NCBI RefSeq assembly: GCF_000961885.1 | Contig: NZ_JZKH01000020.1 | Coordinates: forward strand, 1 to 64,000 | Length of the DNA stretch: 64,000 bases | Source of the DNA: Streptomyces rubellomurinus | Lineage (GTDB): Bacteria; Actinomycetota; Actinomycetes; Streptomycetales; Streptomycetaceae | Direction: 5' to 3' | Shown: one piece after another, positions 41,108 through 50,316 of the stretch | Layout of the letters: every line of letters starts with the position of its first letter | Numbering within the stretch: the stretch's first letter is position 1 | Translations under genes and position numbers: made by a program | The notes under the pieces: model-generated | Database searches by the model: none | What the model was told of the DNA's origin: nothing | What the model saw: only the letters and a program-made list of their open reading frames with translations

Positions 41108-41655
41108 GCGCGTCGAGCCCGGTCGGGCACGTGCTGTCCTGCTCCACCCGCTGGAGCGACGTCGACGAGAACGGGCACATCAACAACGCCCGGCTGGTCG
41201 GCTACATCCAGGAGGGGATTTACGACCTGTTCCGCCACCACGCGACCGCCGTCCGGGAATCCCTGTTCCCGTCCGGATTCATTATCGCGCGGCACGAGAT
41301 CGATTATCTAGAGCAGTTGCACCACCAGCCCGAGCCGTTGTCCGTGCGGTTGACGGTCGAACGGCTCGGCCGGAGTTCCGCGCACGTCGAGGTGAATGTC
41401 CTCCGCGAACCGCGCACCTTTATGCGGGCGCGCACCGTCGTGGTCGCCCGGGACCGCGAATCCGGCCGGTCGCGCAAACTCAGCCCGGGCGAGCGGCGCT
41501 TTCTCGCGGGCTTTATGCCGGAGGACGCGCGGGCCGCCGAGGCCGCGGCCACCGCCCCGGCCGGCATGCCGGCCCAGCGGGGCCCGGCCCGCAGCGGTGG
41601 CAGAGTGTCATCGCCGCTGCGCCCGCGCCGGCGCTGCCGCACCTCGGCCGGCTGA
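41104..41655 (+). CDS. Acyl-CoA thioesterase, hotdog (4HBT) fold
   Basis: A 183-residue protein starting at GTG 41104 inside the previous stop. The 4HBT pattern is clear: STRWSDVDENGHINNARLVGYIQEGIYDLF, with DVDxxGHINNA as the active-site region, then IIARHEIDYLEQLHHQPEPLSVRLTVERLGRSS and RARTVVVARDR. Such enzymes hydrolyse acyl-CoA or carrier thioesters. From about 41210 to 41520 it uses codons such as ATT, TAT, CTA and TTT that are rare here, suggesting foreign origin. The last 40 residues are Arg/Pro-rich and may be an unstructured extension. Confidence 0.85.
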   Translation: MSASSPVGHVLSCSTRWSDVDENGHINNARLVGYIQEGIYDLFRHHATAVRESLFPSGFIIARHEIDYLEQLHHQPEPLSVRLTVERLGRSSAHVEVNVLREPRTFMRARTVVVARDRESGRSRKLSPGERRFLAGFMPEDARAAEAAATAPAGMPAQRGPARSGGRVSSPLRPRRRCRTSAG

Positions 41656-41945
41656 GCCGCCCCAGGGCCCCTCGGGCCCGGGCCCGGCGGCGTCCCGTGC
41701 CGGCCACGGCACGGACCGGCGGCGTGATCGACAACGGCGTCGATCCGCCCGTCCGGTCCTCCTCCCGGCCCTCCCTCCCGGCTCCCCTTCCGTTTCCCTC
41801 CCCGGTCCCGCTTCCCGGGCCGCTCGCCCGGGCTCGGCGGCGGCGGGCCGCAGTACGCTGAGCAGGACGGGCCCCGGAGCGTCCCACGGGGGTCGGGCGC
41901 GCGGGGGTCCCGCCGGTCGCCCTCGACCGGAAGGAGGAGGACGCG
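41656..41945. other. Intergenic region with a pyrimidine-rich tract
   Basis: This 290-bp gap contains a strongly pyrimidine-biased strand from about 41755 to 41815 (long C/T runs broken by few purines). No gene is seen. The ribosome binding site GGAAGGAGGAGG of the next gene lies at its end. Confidence 0.5.
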
Positions 41946-42341
41946 ATGACCATCAGCCGGGAGGACTTCCTCGCCCGCGTCGTCGAACGCGGCGAGTACC
42001 GGGGCGAGGCCGAGGCGGACCACGCGGCCCGGGTGGTGCTCGGGCTGCTCGGCGAGCACCTGGTGGGCGCCGAGCGCGCCGAGCTCGCCGACGCCCTGCC
42101 GGAGGCCTACGCCGGACCGCTGCGCGACGCCGGGCCCGCCTGCGAACCGCTGACCGCCGAACGCTTCGTCCAGGCCGTGGTCGGCTGGATCGACGGCGCG
42201 ACGGCGGCCACCGCGCAGTGGGACATCGGGGCGGTGCTCAGCACCCTCGCGGACCTGGTGCCCGGGCAGCTGGTCGACCGGGTGGTCGAGCAGCTCCCGG
42301 ACGGCTACGACCTGCTGTTCGGGCACCCGCTGCCGGCCTGA
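41946..42341 (+). CDS. DUF2267 protein
   Basis: A 131-residue, mainly helical acidic protein behind a strong GGAGGAGG site. Two related helical halves are visible: REDFLARVVERGEYRGEAEADHAARVVLGLLGEHLVGAERAELADALPEAY and ERFVQAVVGWIDGATAATAQWDIGAVLSTLADLVPGQLVDRVVEQLPDGYDLLF. This matches DUF2267, a family common in actinobacteria and often stress-associated; its function is unknown. It is convergent with the ROK kinase gene. Confidence 0.82.
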   Translation: MTISREDFLARVVERGEYRGEAEADHAARVVLGLLGEHLVGAERAELADALPEAYAGPLRDAGPACEPLTAERFVQAVVGWIDGATAATAQWDIGAVLSTLADLVPGQLVDRVVEQLPDGYDLLFGHPLPA

Positions 42342-42375
42342 GGGACCCGCGCGGGGCCTGCCCGGGAGCCCCTCC

Positions 42376-43317
42376 TCAGCGGCAGAGCGCCGCCGCGCCG
42401 ATCAGCCCCGCGTCGGTGCCCAGCTCGGCGCGGCGCACGTCCAGGCCGCGCACGTACGGCAGGGCCGCGTAGCGGTCCAGGTGGCGGGCGAGCGGCGCGA
42501 ACAGCACGTCCCCGGCCTCGGCGACCCCGCCGCCGACGACCACCCGGCCGAGGTCGACCAGCGTGGCCGTGGCGGCGATCCCGGCGGCCAGCGCCTGCGC
42601 GGCGCGGTCGAAGGCGGCCAGCGCGACCGGGTCGCCACCCGCCGCCGCGGCCGCCACCGCCCGGGCCGAGCGGTCCGCGCCGTCCGGCCGCCAGCCCGCG
42701 GCGAGGGCCCGGCGGGCGATCGCGGTGCCGCTGGCGATGCCCTCCAGGCAGCCGCGCGAACCGCACGGGCACGGCTCGCCGTCCAACTCGACGGTGATGT
42801 GGCCGAGATGGCCCGCGTTCCCGCTGCGCCCGGGCCGCACCGCGCCGTCCAGCACCAGCCCGGCGCCGACGCCCGTCGACACCACCAGGCAGAGCGCGTC
42901 CGCGGCGCCCCGGGCCGCGCCCCGCCAGTGCTCGGCGGCGGCCATCGCCACGCCGTCCCCGGCCAGCCGGACGGGCAGCGCGCGGGCGGCCACCGCCGGG
43001 TGCGCGGCGGCCTCGGCGACCAGCGGGAAGTCGCGCCAGCCGGGGATGTTGACCGGGCTGACGGTGCCGCCGACGAGGTCGACCGGGCCGGCGCTGCCGA
43101 TCCCGAGGGCCTTCACGGCGGGCCAGTCGGCCGTGGCCGCGAGGTGGTCCAGGACCTGGTGCACGACGGCGAGCACGTCCGTGCCCGCGGCCCGGGCGGG
43201 GGTGGGCAGTTGGCGGCGGTGCCGGAGCCGTCCGGCGCCGTCGACCAGCGCGCCGGCGATCTTGGTGCCGCCGATGTCGACGGCGGCGAACAGCGGGCCG
43301 GCGGGGGTGAGGGTCAT
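42376..43317 (-). CDS. ROK-family sugar kinase (glucokinase-like)
   Basis: A 313-residue kinase with the N-terminal phosphate-binding AVDIGGTKIAGALVD and the sugar-binding GHLGHITVELDG, in which His belongs to the zinc site. The zinc motif CPCGSRGCLEGIASG (CxCGxxGCLE) marks ROK proteins, and STGVGAGLVLDG is present. No N-terminal DNA-binding domain is present, so it is an enzyme, not a ROK repressor. Glucose is the likely substrate by length and motif, but related kinases use N-acetyl sugars. A second sugar kinase of another family lies at 58972. Confidence 0.9.
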   Translation of the reverse strand: MTLTPAGPLFAAVDIGGTKIAGALVDGAGRLRHRRQLPTPARAAGTDVLAVVHQVLDHLAATADWPAVKALGIGSAGPVDLVGGTVSPVNIPGWRDFPLVAEAAAHPAVAARALPVRLAGDGVAMAAAEHWRGAARGAADALCLVVSTGVGAGLVLDGAVRPGRSGNAGHLGHITVELDGEPCPCGSRGCLEGIASGTAIARRALAAGWRPDGADRSARAVAAAAAGGDPVALAAFDRAAQALAAGIAATATLVDLGRVVVGGGVAEAGDVLFAPLARHLDRYAALPYVRGLDVRRAELGTDAGLIGAAALCR

Positions 43318-43426
43318 CGCGGCGGGCTCCAGGGTCTCGAACGGCGGTCAGGGGGCTCAAGGGGCGGCGCCGCACAGCGTAGATCAGGCCGGTGATCGCG
43401 TCGGTGCCGTGCCGTACAGTCGGCGC

Positions 43427-44014
43427 ATGAGCGATGAGCAGTTGCCGATCGTCCGGACGGCGCCGCAGGCCGCGCCCGAGGCCCGGGCCGGGGACCTGGA
43501 CCGCGAGGCGGTGGCCGACCGGCTGCGGATCGCGGCCGGGGAGGGCCGGATCGACCTCGCCGAGCTGGAGGAGCGGCTGGAGCTCGCCTTCGCGGCCCGG
43601 ACATACCGCCAACTCGACGTGCTGGTGGCCGACCTGGGGCCGCGCTCGGCGCCGGTGGGTGCGGACGACGAGCCCCTGGTGCTGCGGACCAGGATGCGGC
43701 ACATCCTGCAGAAGGGCGTGTGGGAGGTGCCGCGCCGGATCGTCGCCGAGACCGGGATGGGCCTGATCGTGCTCGACTTCACCTCGGCCGTCTGCCCGCA
43801 CCGCGAGGTCACCGTCGAGGTCGCCTGCGGCGCGGGCCAGGTCAAGCTGGTCGTCCCCCAGGGCTGGGGCGTCCGGATCGACCGGTCGAGCACCAACACC
43901 GGGCAGATCGTCAGCAAGGCCCGGACGGAGGCCGAGCCGGGCTCCCCGCTCGTCACCCTGATCGGGCACCCGCGCTCCGGCTACGTCCGGATCAAGCAGG
44001 CCCGCCGAGGATGA
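43427..44014 (+). CDS. DUF1707-domain protein
   Basis: A 195-residue protein. The N-terminal DUF1707 motif LRIAAGEGRIDLAELEERLELAFAARTYRQLDVLVADL, at about residues 30-70, is a SHOCT-like helical unit. A C-terminal beta-rich half (VTVEVACGAGQVKLVVPQGWGVRI) resembles the cell-wall-active antibiotic response type fold. DUF1707 proteins are often linked to envelope stress. No membrane helix is seen. The function is unknown. Confidence 0.8.
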   Translation: MSDEQLPIVRTAPQAAPEARAGDLDREAVADRLRIAAGEGRIDLAELEERLELAFAARTYRQLDVLVADLGPRSAPVGADDEPLVLRTRMRHILQKGVWEVPRRIVAETGMGLIVLDFTSAVCPHREVTVEVACGAGQVKLVVPQGWGVRIDRSSTNTGQIVSKARTEAEPGSPLVTLIGHPRSGYVRIKQARRG

Positions 44015-44020
44015 GGCCGG

Positions 44021-45256
44021 TCAGCGCAGGACGGCCGGGGTCGGGCCGTCCGGGCGGACGGTGATGCTGTAGGCGTTGCCCCGCGGCACCGACCGGAACT
44101 CCAAGCGGCCGAGCGGCAGCAGGAGTTCGAGCAGTGCGGTGGTCTCGCGCAGCGCGAACTGGGTGCCCAGGCAGGCGCGGGCGCCGAGGCCGAACGGGAC
44201 GTACGCGCCGACGTAGGCGGGGCGGGCGGCGCCGGGGGCGAATCGGGCCGGGTCGAAGCGCAGCGGGTCGGGCCACAGCTCCGGGTCGCGCTGCATCAGG
44301 TACGGGCAGACCAGTACGTCGGTGTCGGCGGCGATCCGGTGGCCCTCGACCACGTCGTCCTCGACGGCGTACCGGGGCAGGATCCAGGCGGACGGGTAGA
44401 GGCGCAGGGTCTCCTCGACCAGCGCCCTGGGGTCGGCCGTGCGGGCCTCGGGGAAGCGGTCGAGCAGCAGGAACAGCCAGGTGAGGGTGCTGGCGGTGGT
44501 CTCGTGCCCGGCGACCAGCAGGGTGACCAGCTCGTCCCGGATCAGCGTGTCGGTGTACTCCGGGTACTGGTCGCCCGCGTCGAGCAGGGTGCGCAGCACG
44601 CCGGGTTCGGGGGCGTCGGCGGTGCGGGCGGTCTCGATCGCGGCCTGCGCGACGCGGTCGATCAGCGCGAGGTCGGCCGCGACCGCCCGGCGGGCGTCCG
44701 CCGCGTCGCCGGGCAGGGTCGGCATCGCGGCCACCACCCGTTCCACCGCCCGCAGTTCGGCGTCGGTGCGGTCGTCCAGCGGCAGCCCGGTGAGGGCGCG
44801 CCACACGGTGTCCAGGGCGAAGCCGCGCATCTCCTCGGCGACGTCGAAGGTCTCGCCGGTGCGCCGGTAGCCCGCCCAGCGCTCGGCGGTGCGGCGGGCG
44901 GCGGAGGCGATCCGCTGCTCGTAGCGGCGCATCCCGGTGCCGGTGAACTGGGACTGCAGGAGCCGCCGTTGGCGCTTCCAGGCGTCCCCGGTGGCGGACA
45001 GGACGCCGTCGCCGACCAGCATCCGGGCGCGGTGCGGGCGCTTGACGTACCGGTCCGGGTGGCGGCCGAGCACGTGCTGGACGGCGGCCGGGTCGGTGAC
45101 CAGGACGGTCGGGTGCGGGCCGATCCGGAAGCCGGCCAGACCGCCGTGGGTGCGCCGGGCGAGGGTCAGCAGGTCGAGCAGGTCGGTGCCGGCGGCGCGC
45201 CACTGCTCGACCGCCTCGGGGGCCAACTCGGGTACGGCGCGGGTCTGCTGGATCAC
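44021..45256 (-). CDS. Cytochrome P450
   Basis: A 411-residue P450 starting at GTG 45256 behind GAGGAG, with other GTG/ATG starts upstream. Motifs are the I-helix LLVAGHETTAST, EETLRLYP (ExxR), and the heme loop VPFGLGARACLGTQFAL with Cys362 as the iron ligand. The AGHETT helix and RRLLQSQFTGTGMRRYE region resemble fatty-acid or terpene-type hydroxylases of the bacterial CYP102-like clan more than macrolide P450s. No ferredoxin gene is adjacent. The substrate is unknown. It shares no operon with the protease upstream, from which it is separated by a terminator. Confidence 0.88.
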   Translation of the reverse strand: MIQQTRAVPELAPEAVEQWRAAGTDLLDLLTLARRTHGGLAGFRIGPHPTVLVTDPAAVQHVLGRHPDRYVKRPHRARMLVGDGVLSATGDAWKRQRRLLQSQFTGTGMRRYEQRIASAARRTAERWAGYRRTGETFDVAEEMRGFALDTVWRALTGLPLDDRTDAELRAVERVVAAMPTLPGDAADARRAVAADLALIDRVAQAAIETARTADAPEPGVLRTLLDAGDQYPEYTDTLIRDELVTLLVAGHETTASTLTWLFLLLDRFPEARTADPRALVEETLRLYPSAWILPRYAVEDDVVEGHRIAADTDVLVCPYLMQRDPELWPDPLRFDPARFAPGAARPAYVGAYVPFGLGARACLGTQFALRETTALLELLLPLGRLEFRSVPRGNAYSITVRPDGPTPAVLR

Positions 45257-45315
45257 CTGGGGCTCCTCGGCTCGGTCGAGTCGACCGTCGGTCACGTCAC
45301 GGAGCAGGGTAGACG

Positions 45316-45357
45316 GCTGCGCCGCGATCCGTCCCCTCAAACGGATCGCGGCGCAGC
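45316..45357 (-). terminator. Terminator after the M4-M28 protease gene
   Basis: A perfect 17-bp stem (45316-45332 with 45341-45357) and 8-base loop lies between the protease stop and the P450 start, both on the minus strand. Confidence 0.75.
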
Positions 45358-45366
45358 GGCTCGGGT

Positions 45367-45394
45367 GGTGTCAGGTGTCAGGTGTCGGGCGTCA
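45367..45394. repeat. Four 7-bp tandem units based on GGTGTCA
   Basis: Two exact GGTGTCA copies followed by GGTGTCG and GGCGTCA, lying just downstream of the protease stop codon at 45409. Confidence 0.75.
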
Positions 45395-45408
45395 GCCGGT
45401 GGGGCCGG

Positions 45409-48400
45409 TCAGATCGGCTGCCACAGGGCGGGGACGATCGGCGGCTCCCAGCCGACCTGGGCGGTGTGGCCCTGGACGCAGCGGTAGCTGACCCCGTTGT
45501 AGGTCACCACGTCGCCCGCCTGGTAGGTGGTGCCGGGCGTCCAGGTGCCGCCCGGGTTGGGCGTCCCGTTGCCCACGACCAGGGAGAAGCTGGTGCTGTG
45601 GGTGGTTGAGCCGGCGCCGGTGACGGTGATGCTGTAGGTGCCGGCGGCGGTGGTGGCGGAGGTGCTGATGGCCAGCGTGGACGAGCCGCCGGACTGCACC
45701 GAGGACGGGCTCAGCGAGACCGTGACGCCGGCGGGGGCGCCGGTGGCCGTCAGGTTGACGGTCTGGGCGGAGCCGGAGGTGGTGGCGGTGGAGACGGTGG
45801 CGCTGGTGGAGTCACCGGGCTTGACGGTGGCGGTGGCCGGGTTCACCGCGAGGGAGAAGTCGTTGGCGGGCGCGGTGCCGCCGACCGAGGTCTTCCAGAT
45901 GGTGGCGGCCACGCCGTTGGCGCTGCGCTTGAGCGCGGTGGCGTCGATGTTGCCGCTGGTGTCGCAGGACTGGTGGTAGCAGGAGTCGTAGGACTGGCCG
46001 GCCTGGCCGCCCCACTTGGCCGCCTGGGCCGAGGTCTTGACGGCGTCCGCGCCGGCCGCGTAGCCGGAGGTCGGGATGCCGGCCTGCTGGAAGGAGTAGT
46101 CGTCCGAGCGGCCCTGGCCCTCGGTGTTCTCCTCCGGCTGGAGGTTCAGCGAGTCCCAGTACGCCTTCATCGGCGCGGCGGCGCCGGAGGAGATGTTGTT
46201 GATGAAGTAGCCGGCGTTGGGCGAGCCGACCATGTCGAAGTTGTAGTAGGCCTTGATCGCGGAGCGCTGGGCGGAGCCGAGCTGGCCGACGTAGAAGTTC
46301 GAGCCCTGCAGGCCCTGCTCCTCGCCGGTCCACCAGGCGAACCGGACGTGCCGGCTCATGGTCGGGTTCTGCTGGGCGAGCGCGAGGGCGTTCTCCAGCA
46401 GGGTGGCCGAGCCGGAGCCGTTGTCGTTGATGCCGGGGCCGGCCCCGACGCTGTCCAGGTGCGCGCCGAACATGGTGACCTGGTCGGACGGGCCGCCCGG
46501 CCAGTCGGCGATCAGGTTGTTGGAGCGGTAGGTGCAGGAGGTGCAGGTCTGCTCGGCGACGGTGTAGCCGGCCGCCTGCAGCTTGGCCTTGAGGTACGCG
46601 ACCGACTGGGTGTGCCCGGCGCTACCGGCCCGGCGGTTGCCGCCGTTCTGGTCGGCGATGGTGTTCAGCTGGGCCAGGTCGGCCTGGACCTTCGCGACGT
46701 CGATGACGGGCGGGGTCCCGGGGTTGGGCGCGCCGCCGCCGACCGTCAGGGTGTACTGGGCGGTGTGGGTGGCCGCGCCGGCGGTGCCGGTGACGGTGAT
46801 CACGTAGGTGCCCGCGGTGGCCGAGCCGGAGGCCGCGAGGGTCAGCGTGGCCGAGGAGCCGGTCTGCACCGAGGAGGGGGTGATCGTCGCGGTGACCCCG
46901 GTCGGGGCGCCCGAGGCGGTCAGGTTGACGGTCTGCGCGGTGCCCGAGGTCACCGCGGTGGAGACCGTCGTGGTGGTCGAGGCGCCGGGCTGGACGGAGC
47001 CGGCGGCCGGGCCCAGGTTGAGCGAGAAGTCGTTGGTGCCGGACGGCGTGCAGGTCGGGTCGCCGCTCTGCGCGGGGACGCTGACGGCGTCCCAGGCCGC
47101 CTTGGTGCGGTTGTAGAAGGTGCAGCTCGGGTCGAGGTTCTTGGCGGCGGTCAGGGTGGTGGTGCGGTACCGCTTGTACGTCATGCCGCTGGTCTTGAGC
47201 AGCATGCCGCCGTACCAGACCTGGCCGGCCTGCTTCATGCCGATGCCGGTGACCGAGGAGCCGTTGCAGGTCGGGCTGGTCGGCTTGCCGCCGGCGCCGG
47301 TGGAGCCGTTGGCCAGCAGGTAGAACCAGTGGTTCAGCGGGCCGGCCGCGGCGTGCACCTCGGTGCTGGGGATGGCGGAGGAGTAGCAGTCCGGGTCGTT
47401 GTTGACCAGCGAGGGCTGGTACAGGTTGCGGATCGGGCCCTGGCCGACCAGGTTGATCACCCGGCCGACCTGGTAGTCCGGGTAGTCGTACGCGGCGGGC
47501 TCGTTGTTGTACTCCTTGGTGAGCGCGCCGAAGATGTCGCCGGTGCCCTCGCCGAGGCCGTTCTCGTTGTTGGCGCCGCCGGGGGTGTACTGGTCGATGC
47601 CGTGGCCGAACTCGTGGCCGACGACGTCCTGGGAGCCGATCCACTCGCCGGCCTGGCTGTGGCCGATCGAGACGGAGCTGCCGTCCCAGTACGCGTTGAC
47701 GTCGTTCAGGCCGACCTTGATGGGCCAGCTGCGGCCGTTGCCGTCGTGCCCGTTGCGACCGAGCCAGTCGCGGAGCATGTCCCATTCCTTCTGGGCCGCC
47801 CACATGGCGTCGGCGCAGCCGGTCTCCTTGGTGGAGGGGTCGCCGTTGCCCCAGGAGTCGGAGGACTTGCGGAACACCTGGCCGGAGCTGTAGTCGGAAC
47901 AGCTCAGGCCGGGCCGGTTCGGGTCGGAAAGCGAGTACGAGCCGCCGGAGTTGGTGGTGCTGATGGTGAGCGGCGCCGGGCCGTTCCACTTGCTGTTGAC
48001 GGTGCCGGCCTCGACGTCGTCGTAGCTGTCGACGACCTCGCCGGTGGCGGCGTCCACGAAGACGTGCAGGGTGCTCGGCGCTTTCGCGGTGCGGCCGTTG
48101 AGCACCGTCTCCCAGGAGAGCCGGCCGGTGCCGTCCTTGACCCGGACGACCAGGCGGCGCTGGGCCACCGAGTCGACCACGGACAGCTTGGTGCGGGCGG
48201 TCTTCTCCGCGTCGGCGGCGCTGACCTTCGGGGTGGTCGACCCGCCGACCGGCCCGGGGGCGGCCGACTGGGAGGCGTGGACCTTGCCCTGGCCGTCCGC
48301 GAGCACCACCGCGTCGCCGCCGACCACCGGGAGGCCGTGGTAACTGCGCTCGTAGGAGACGGAGTAGAGGCCGCCGAGCCACGGGGTGACGGATCGGCGC

Positions 48401-48615
48401 TCGTAGGTCTCGTCGGGGCCCTTGGCCAGCGAGTCCAGGCCGGCCGCGGTGGCCGCGTCGGCGGCGTTCACGGCGGCGGCGAGGGCGCTGGGCGGGGCCG
48501 GTGCGGGTGGGGGCGCGGCGGTGGCCGGCCCGGCGGTGGCGGCTATGGTGCCGACCAGAAGCGTCAGGGTGGTCGCCGTGGTGAGCAACCGTCCCGCGGA
48601 AACTCTGCGTTGCAT
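45409..48615 (-). CDS. Secreted fusion protease: M4 thermolysin-like plus M28 aminopeptidase plus chitin-binding module
   Basis: A 1068-residue secreted protein from ATG 48615 behind GGAG. Order: signal (about 1-34, ends ATAGPATA); FTP-type propeptide (about 35-220); M4 metalloprotease with [14 protein letters not shown] (zinc His334 and His338) and [12 protein letters not shown] (zinc Glu region); an Ig-like linker from NDFSLNLGP (about 527); an M28 aminopeptidase with [21 protein letters not shown] (zinc His719, Asp near 728) and WWTGEEQGL; a second NDFSL linker; and a C-terminal CBM5/12-like module ending WQPI. An endo- and an exopeptidase joined to a chitin-binding domain suits full degradation of chitin-associated protein. 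Each half matches known families; the joining is unusual. Confidence 0.88.
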   Translation of the reverse strand: MQRRVSAGRLLTTATTLTLLVGTIAATAGPATAAPPPAPAPPSALAAAVNAADAATAAGLDSLAKGPDETYERRSVTPWLGGLYSVSYERSYHGLPVVGGDAVVLADGQGKVHASQSAAPGPVGGSTTPKVSAADAEKTARTKLSVVDSVAQRRLVVRVKDGTGRLSWETVLNGRTAKAPSTLHVFVDAATGEVVDSYDDVEAGTVNSKWNGPAPLTISTTNSGGSYSLSDPNRPGLSCSDYSSGQVFRKSSDSWGNGDPSTKETGCADAMWAAQKEWDMLRDWLGRNGHDGNGRSWPIKVGLNDVNAYWDGSSVSIGHSQAGEWIGSQDVVGHEFGHGIDQYTPGGANNENGLGEGTGDIFGALTKEYNNEPAAYDYPDYQVGRVINLVGQGPIRNLYQPSLVNNDPDCYSSAIPSTEVHAAAGPLNHWFYLLANGSTGAGGKPTSPTCNGSSVTGIGMKQAGQVWYGGMLLKTSGMTYKRYRTTTLTAAKNLDPSCTFYNRTKAAWDAVSVPAQSGDPTCTPSGTNDFSLNLGPAAGSVQPGASTTTTVSTAVTSGTAQTVNLTASGAPTGVTATITPSSVQTGSSATLTLAASGSATAGTYVITVTGTAGAATHTAQYTLTVGGGAPNPGTPPVIDVAKVQADLAQLNTIADQNGGNRRAGSAGHTQSVAYLKAKLQAAGYTVAEQTCTSCTYRSNNLIADWPGGPSDQVTMFGAHLDSVGAGPGINDNGSGSATLLENALALAQQNPTMSRHVRFAWWTGEEQGLQGSNFYVGQLGSAQRSAIKAYYNFDMVGSPNAGYFINNISSGAAAPMKAYWDSLNLQPEENTEGQGRSDDYSFQQAGIPTSGYAAGADAVKTSAQAAKWGGQAGQSYDSCYHQSCDTSGNIDATALKRSANGVAATIWKTSVGGTAPANDFSLAVNPATATVKPGDSTSATVSTATTSGSAQTVNLTATGAPAGVTVSLSPSSVQSGGSSTLAISTSATTAAGTYSITVTGAGSTTHSTSFSLVVGNGTPNPGGTWTPGTTYQAGDVVTYNGVSYRCVQGHTAQVGWEPPIVPALWQPI

Positions 48616-48885
48616 CGAGGCTCCTCGAACGTGGGGGTCCTCGACCGCGGACGGCATGCCGGAGCCACCGCGGGCCGCTCAGGGGGACGGCCGTGCGGGC
48701 CGTCCGCGCTCGGGTGCCCGAACCCTCACATGGCGTCATGCCCGGGTCAATGGCTGGTGCGGGCGATGCATAGGGTTGGCAAATTCCGTCAAGCTGCGCT
48801 TTTGTCCGAGTGGTTGAGACCTGATCAAGAATTGGTCGAGACCATGTCATGTACGGATCGCGCGCCATCCAGTACCGTCCTGCTC
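48616..48885. promoter_or_regulatory. Divergent promoter region with a 22-bp-spaced direct repeat
   Basis: This 270-bp gap has an AT-rich segment (CAAATTCCGTCAAGCTGC) near 48780. The direct repeats GGTTGAGACC (48812-48821) and GGTCGAGACC (48834-48843) begin exactly 22 bp, about two helical turns, apart, just before the XRE gene. Autoregulation by the XRE protein, possibly with control of the protease, is inferred. Confidence 0.45.
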
Positions 48886-50289
48886 GTGGAGCGGAACCGA
48901 ACGGGCCCCGGGGCGCGGGCGCCCCGGCCGGGCGGCCGGGAGGCGGACGCCTGGCGGGAGTTCGGCGCCCTGCTGCGGCACTGGCGGCGCCGGGCCGGAC
49001 TGACCCAGGCCCAGCTGGGCGCCGGCCTCGGCTACGACCACACCGCGGTGAGCAAGATCGAGCACGGCGCCCGCCGGATCACCCCGAGGATCGCCGACCG
49101 GGCCGACGAACTGCTGGGCGCGGGCGGCGAGTTGCGGGCCGCCTGCCTGCGGGCGGAACGGGCCGGGCTGCCCGCGCTGGACCCGCTCGCCCCCGGGCTG
49201 CTGCGGGCCCCGCTGCCGGACGGGCCGCTGCCGCCCGCCGGCTCCGGCGCCGCCCAGGACACCGGCCGGGCCGCGCCGCTCCACCCGCCGGGCCGACTGC
49301 CGGACTACGGACTGCTCTGCCCGCTGCACGACGCCGAGGGCTGCGACGTCCCCGATCCGGCCGAAGTCGCCGCCCTGCACGCCGAGTTCTGCGAGGCCGA
49401 CCCGGACGCCGCGGCGCCGCTGGACGCCGACACGGCGCACGCCCTGGCCGCCGGTCTCGCCGCCCAGCTGCGGGCCGGCGAGACCGGCGGCCGGCCCGGG
49501 CTGGTGGTCGCCGTCGAACGCACCCTGCGCGCGGTGCTCGCCCGGCTCGCCGTCGCCCCCGCCGCGCAGCGCCGCCCGCTGGCCCGGCTGGCCGCCGAAC
49601 ACGCCCACGCGGCCGGCGCGCTGCGGATGCAGGACGGCCGCAACGCCACCGCGATGGCCTGCTTCGACCGCGCCCTCAGCTGGGCCGAACTCGCCGGGGA
49701 CCAAGCCACCTCGGTCGGCACGCTCAGCGACCTCAGCACCCTGGCCCGGCTCGACGGCGACCCGGCCACCGCCCTCGGCTACGCCCGCGAGATCGCCCGG
49801 GCGGCGCCGGGCCGGCACTGGGCCGGCGCGATGGGGCGGATCGGCCGGGCCCGCGCGCACGCGCTGACCGGGGACGTCCGGGGCACCCTGCGGCACATCG
49901 ACCGGGCCCGGCAGCACGTGGAGCACATCGGCACCCGGGACGAGGCGGACGCGCCCTGGCTGACCATCGCCTCGATGCGGATGCGGGTCGAGGCCGCAGC
50001 CGCCGCCGCCCTGCGCGACCTCGCCGCCGCGGTGGACGACCCGCGGCTGGCCCGGCGCGCCCTGGCCGCCGCCGAGACCGCGCTGGAGCTGCTCGGCCCG
50101 GCCCAACTCCCGGCAAGCCGCCTGCTGTTCACCGTCCGGGTGGCCGACTGCCACGCCTGCGCGCACGATCCGCAGGCGGCCCTCGACCTGCTCCGCCCCG
50201 CCCTGGAGGCCGGGCCGGTGACCGGCCTGCCCGCGCTGGTCGGGTACGAGCTGCGCGGCCTGCGCGAGCGGCTGGCCGCCGCCCGCTGA
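48886..50289 (+). CDS. XRE-family regulator with TPR-like C-terminal region
   Basis: A 467-residue protein. The helix-turn-helix ALLRHWRRRAGLTQAQLGAGLGYDHTAVSKIEHGARRITPRIADRADELLG covers about residues 28-80. A long helical TPR-like part from about 215 contains ALRMQDGRNATAMACFDRALSWAEL and ALGYAREIARAAP. This is the common streptomycete class of signal-sensing regulators. Start GTG 48886 is preferred because codons after the upstream ATG 48844 do not show genome-type third positions; the message may be leaderless. It is divergent from the protease gene and may control it. Confidence 0.8.
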   Translation: MERNRTGPGARAPRPGGREADAWREFGALLRHWRRRAGLTQAQLGAGLGYDHTAVSKIEHGARRITPRIADRADELLGAGGELRAACLRAERAGLPALDPLAPGLLRAPLPDGPLPPAGSGAAQDTGRAAPLHPPGRLPDYGLLCPLHDAEGCDVPDPAEVAALHAEFCEADPDAAAPLDADTAHALAAGLAAQLRAGETGGRPGLVVAVERTLRAVLARLAVAPAAQRRPLARLAAEHAHAAGALRMQDGRNATAMACFDRALSWAELAGDQATSVGTLSDLSTLARLDGDPATALGYAREIARAAPGRHWAGAMGRIGRARAHALTGDVRGTLRHIDRARQHVEHIGTRDEADAPWLTIASMRMRVEAAAAAALRDLAAAVDDPRLARRALAAAETALELLGPAQLPASRLLFTVRVADCHACAHDPQAALDLLRPALEAGPVTGLPALVGYELRGLRERLAAAR

Positions 50290-50316
50290 GCTCCGATTTT
50301 CCGACGGCCGGTCGGC

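Noticed and set aside
45973..48843. Long plus-strand frame opposite the fusion protease, joined to the XRE gene
   Set aside because: The segment before 48886 translates to a Val/Gly/Ala/Arg-rich product typical of antisense shadows. The minus-strand protease has complete family motifs there.
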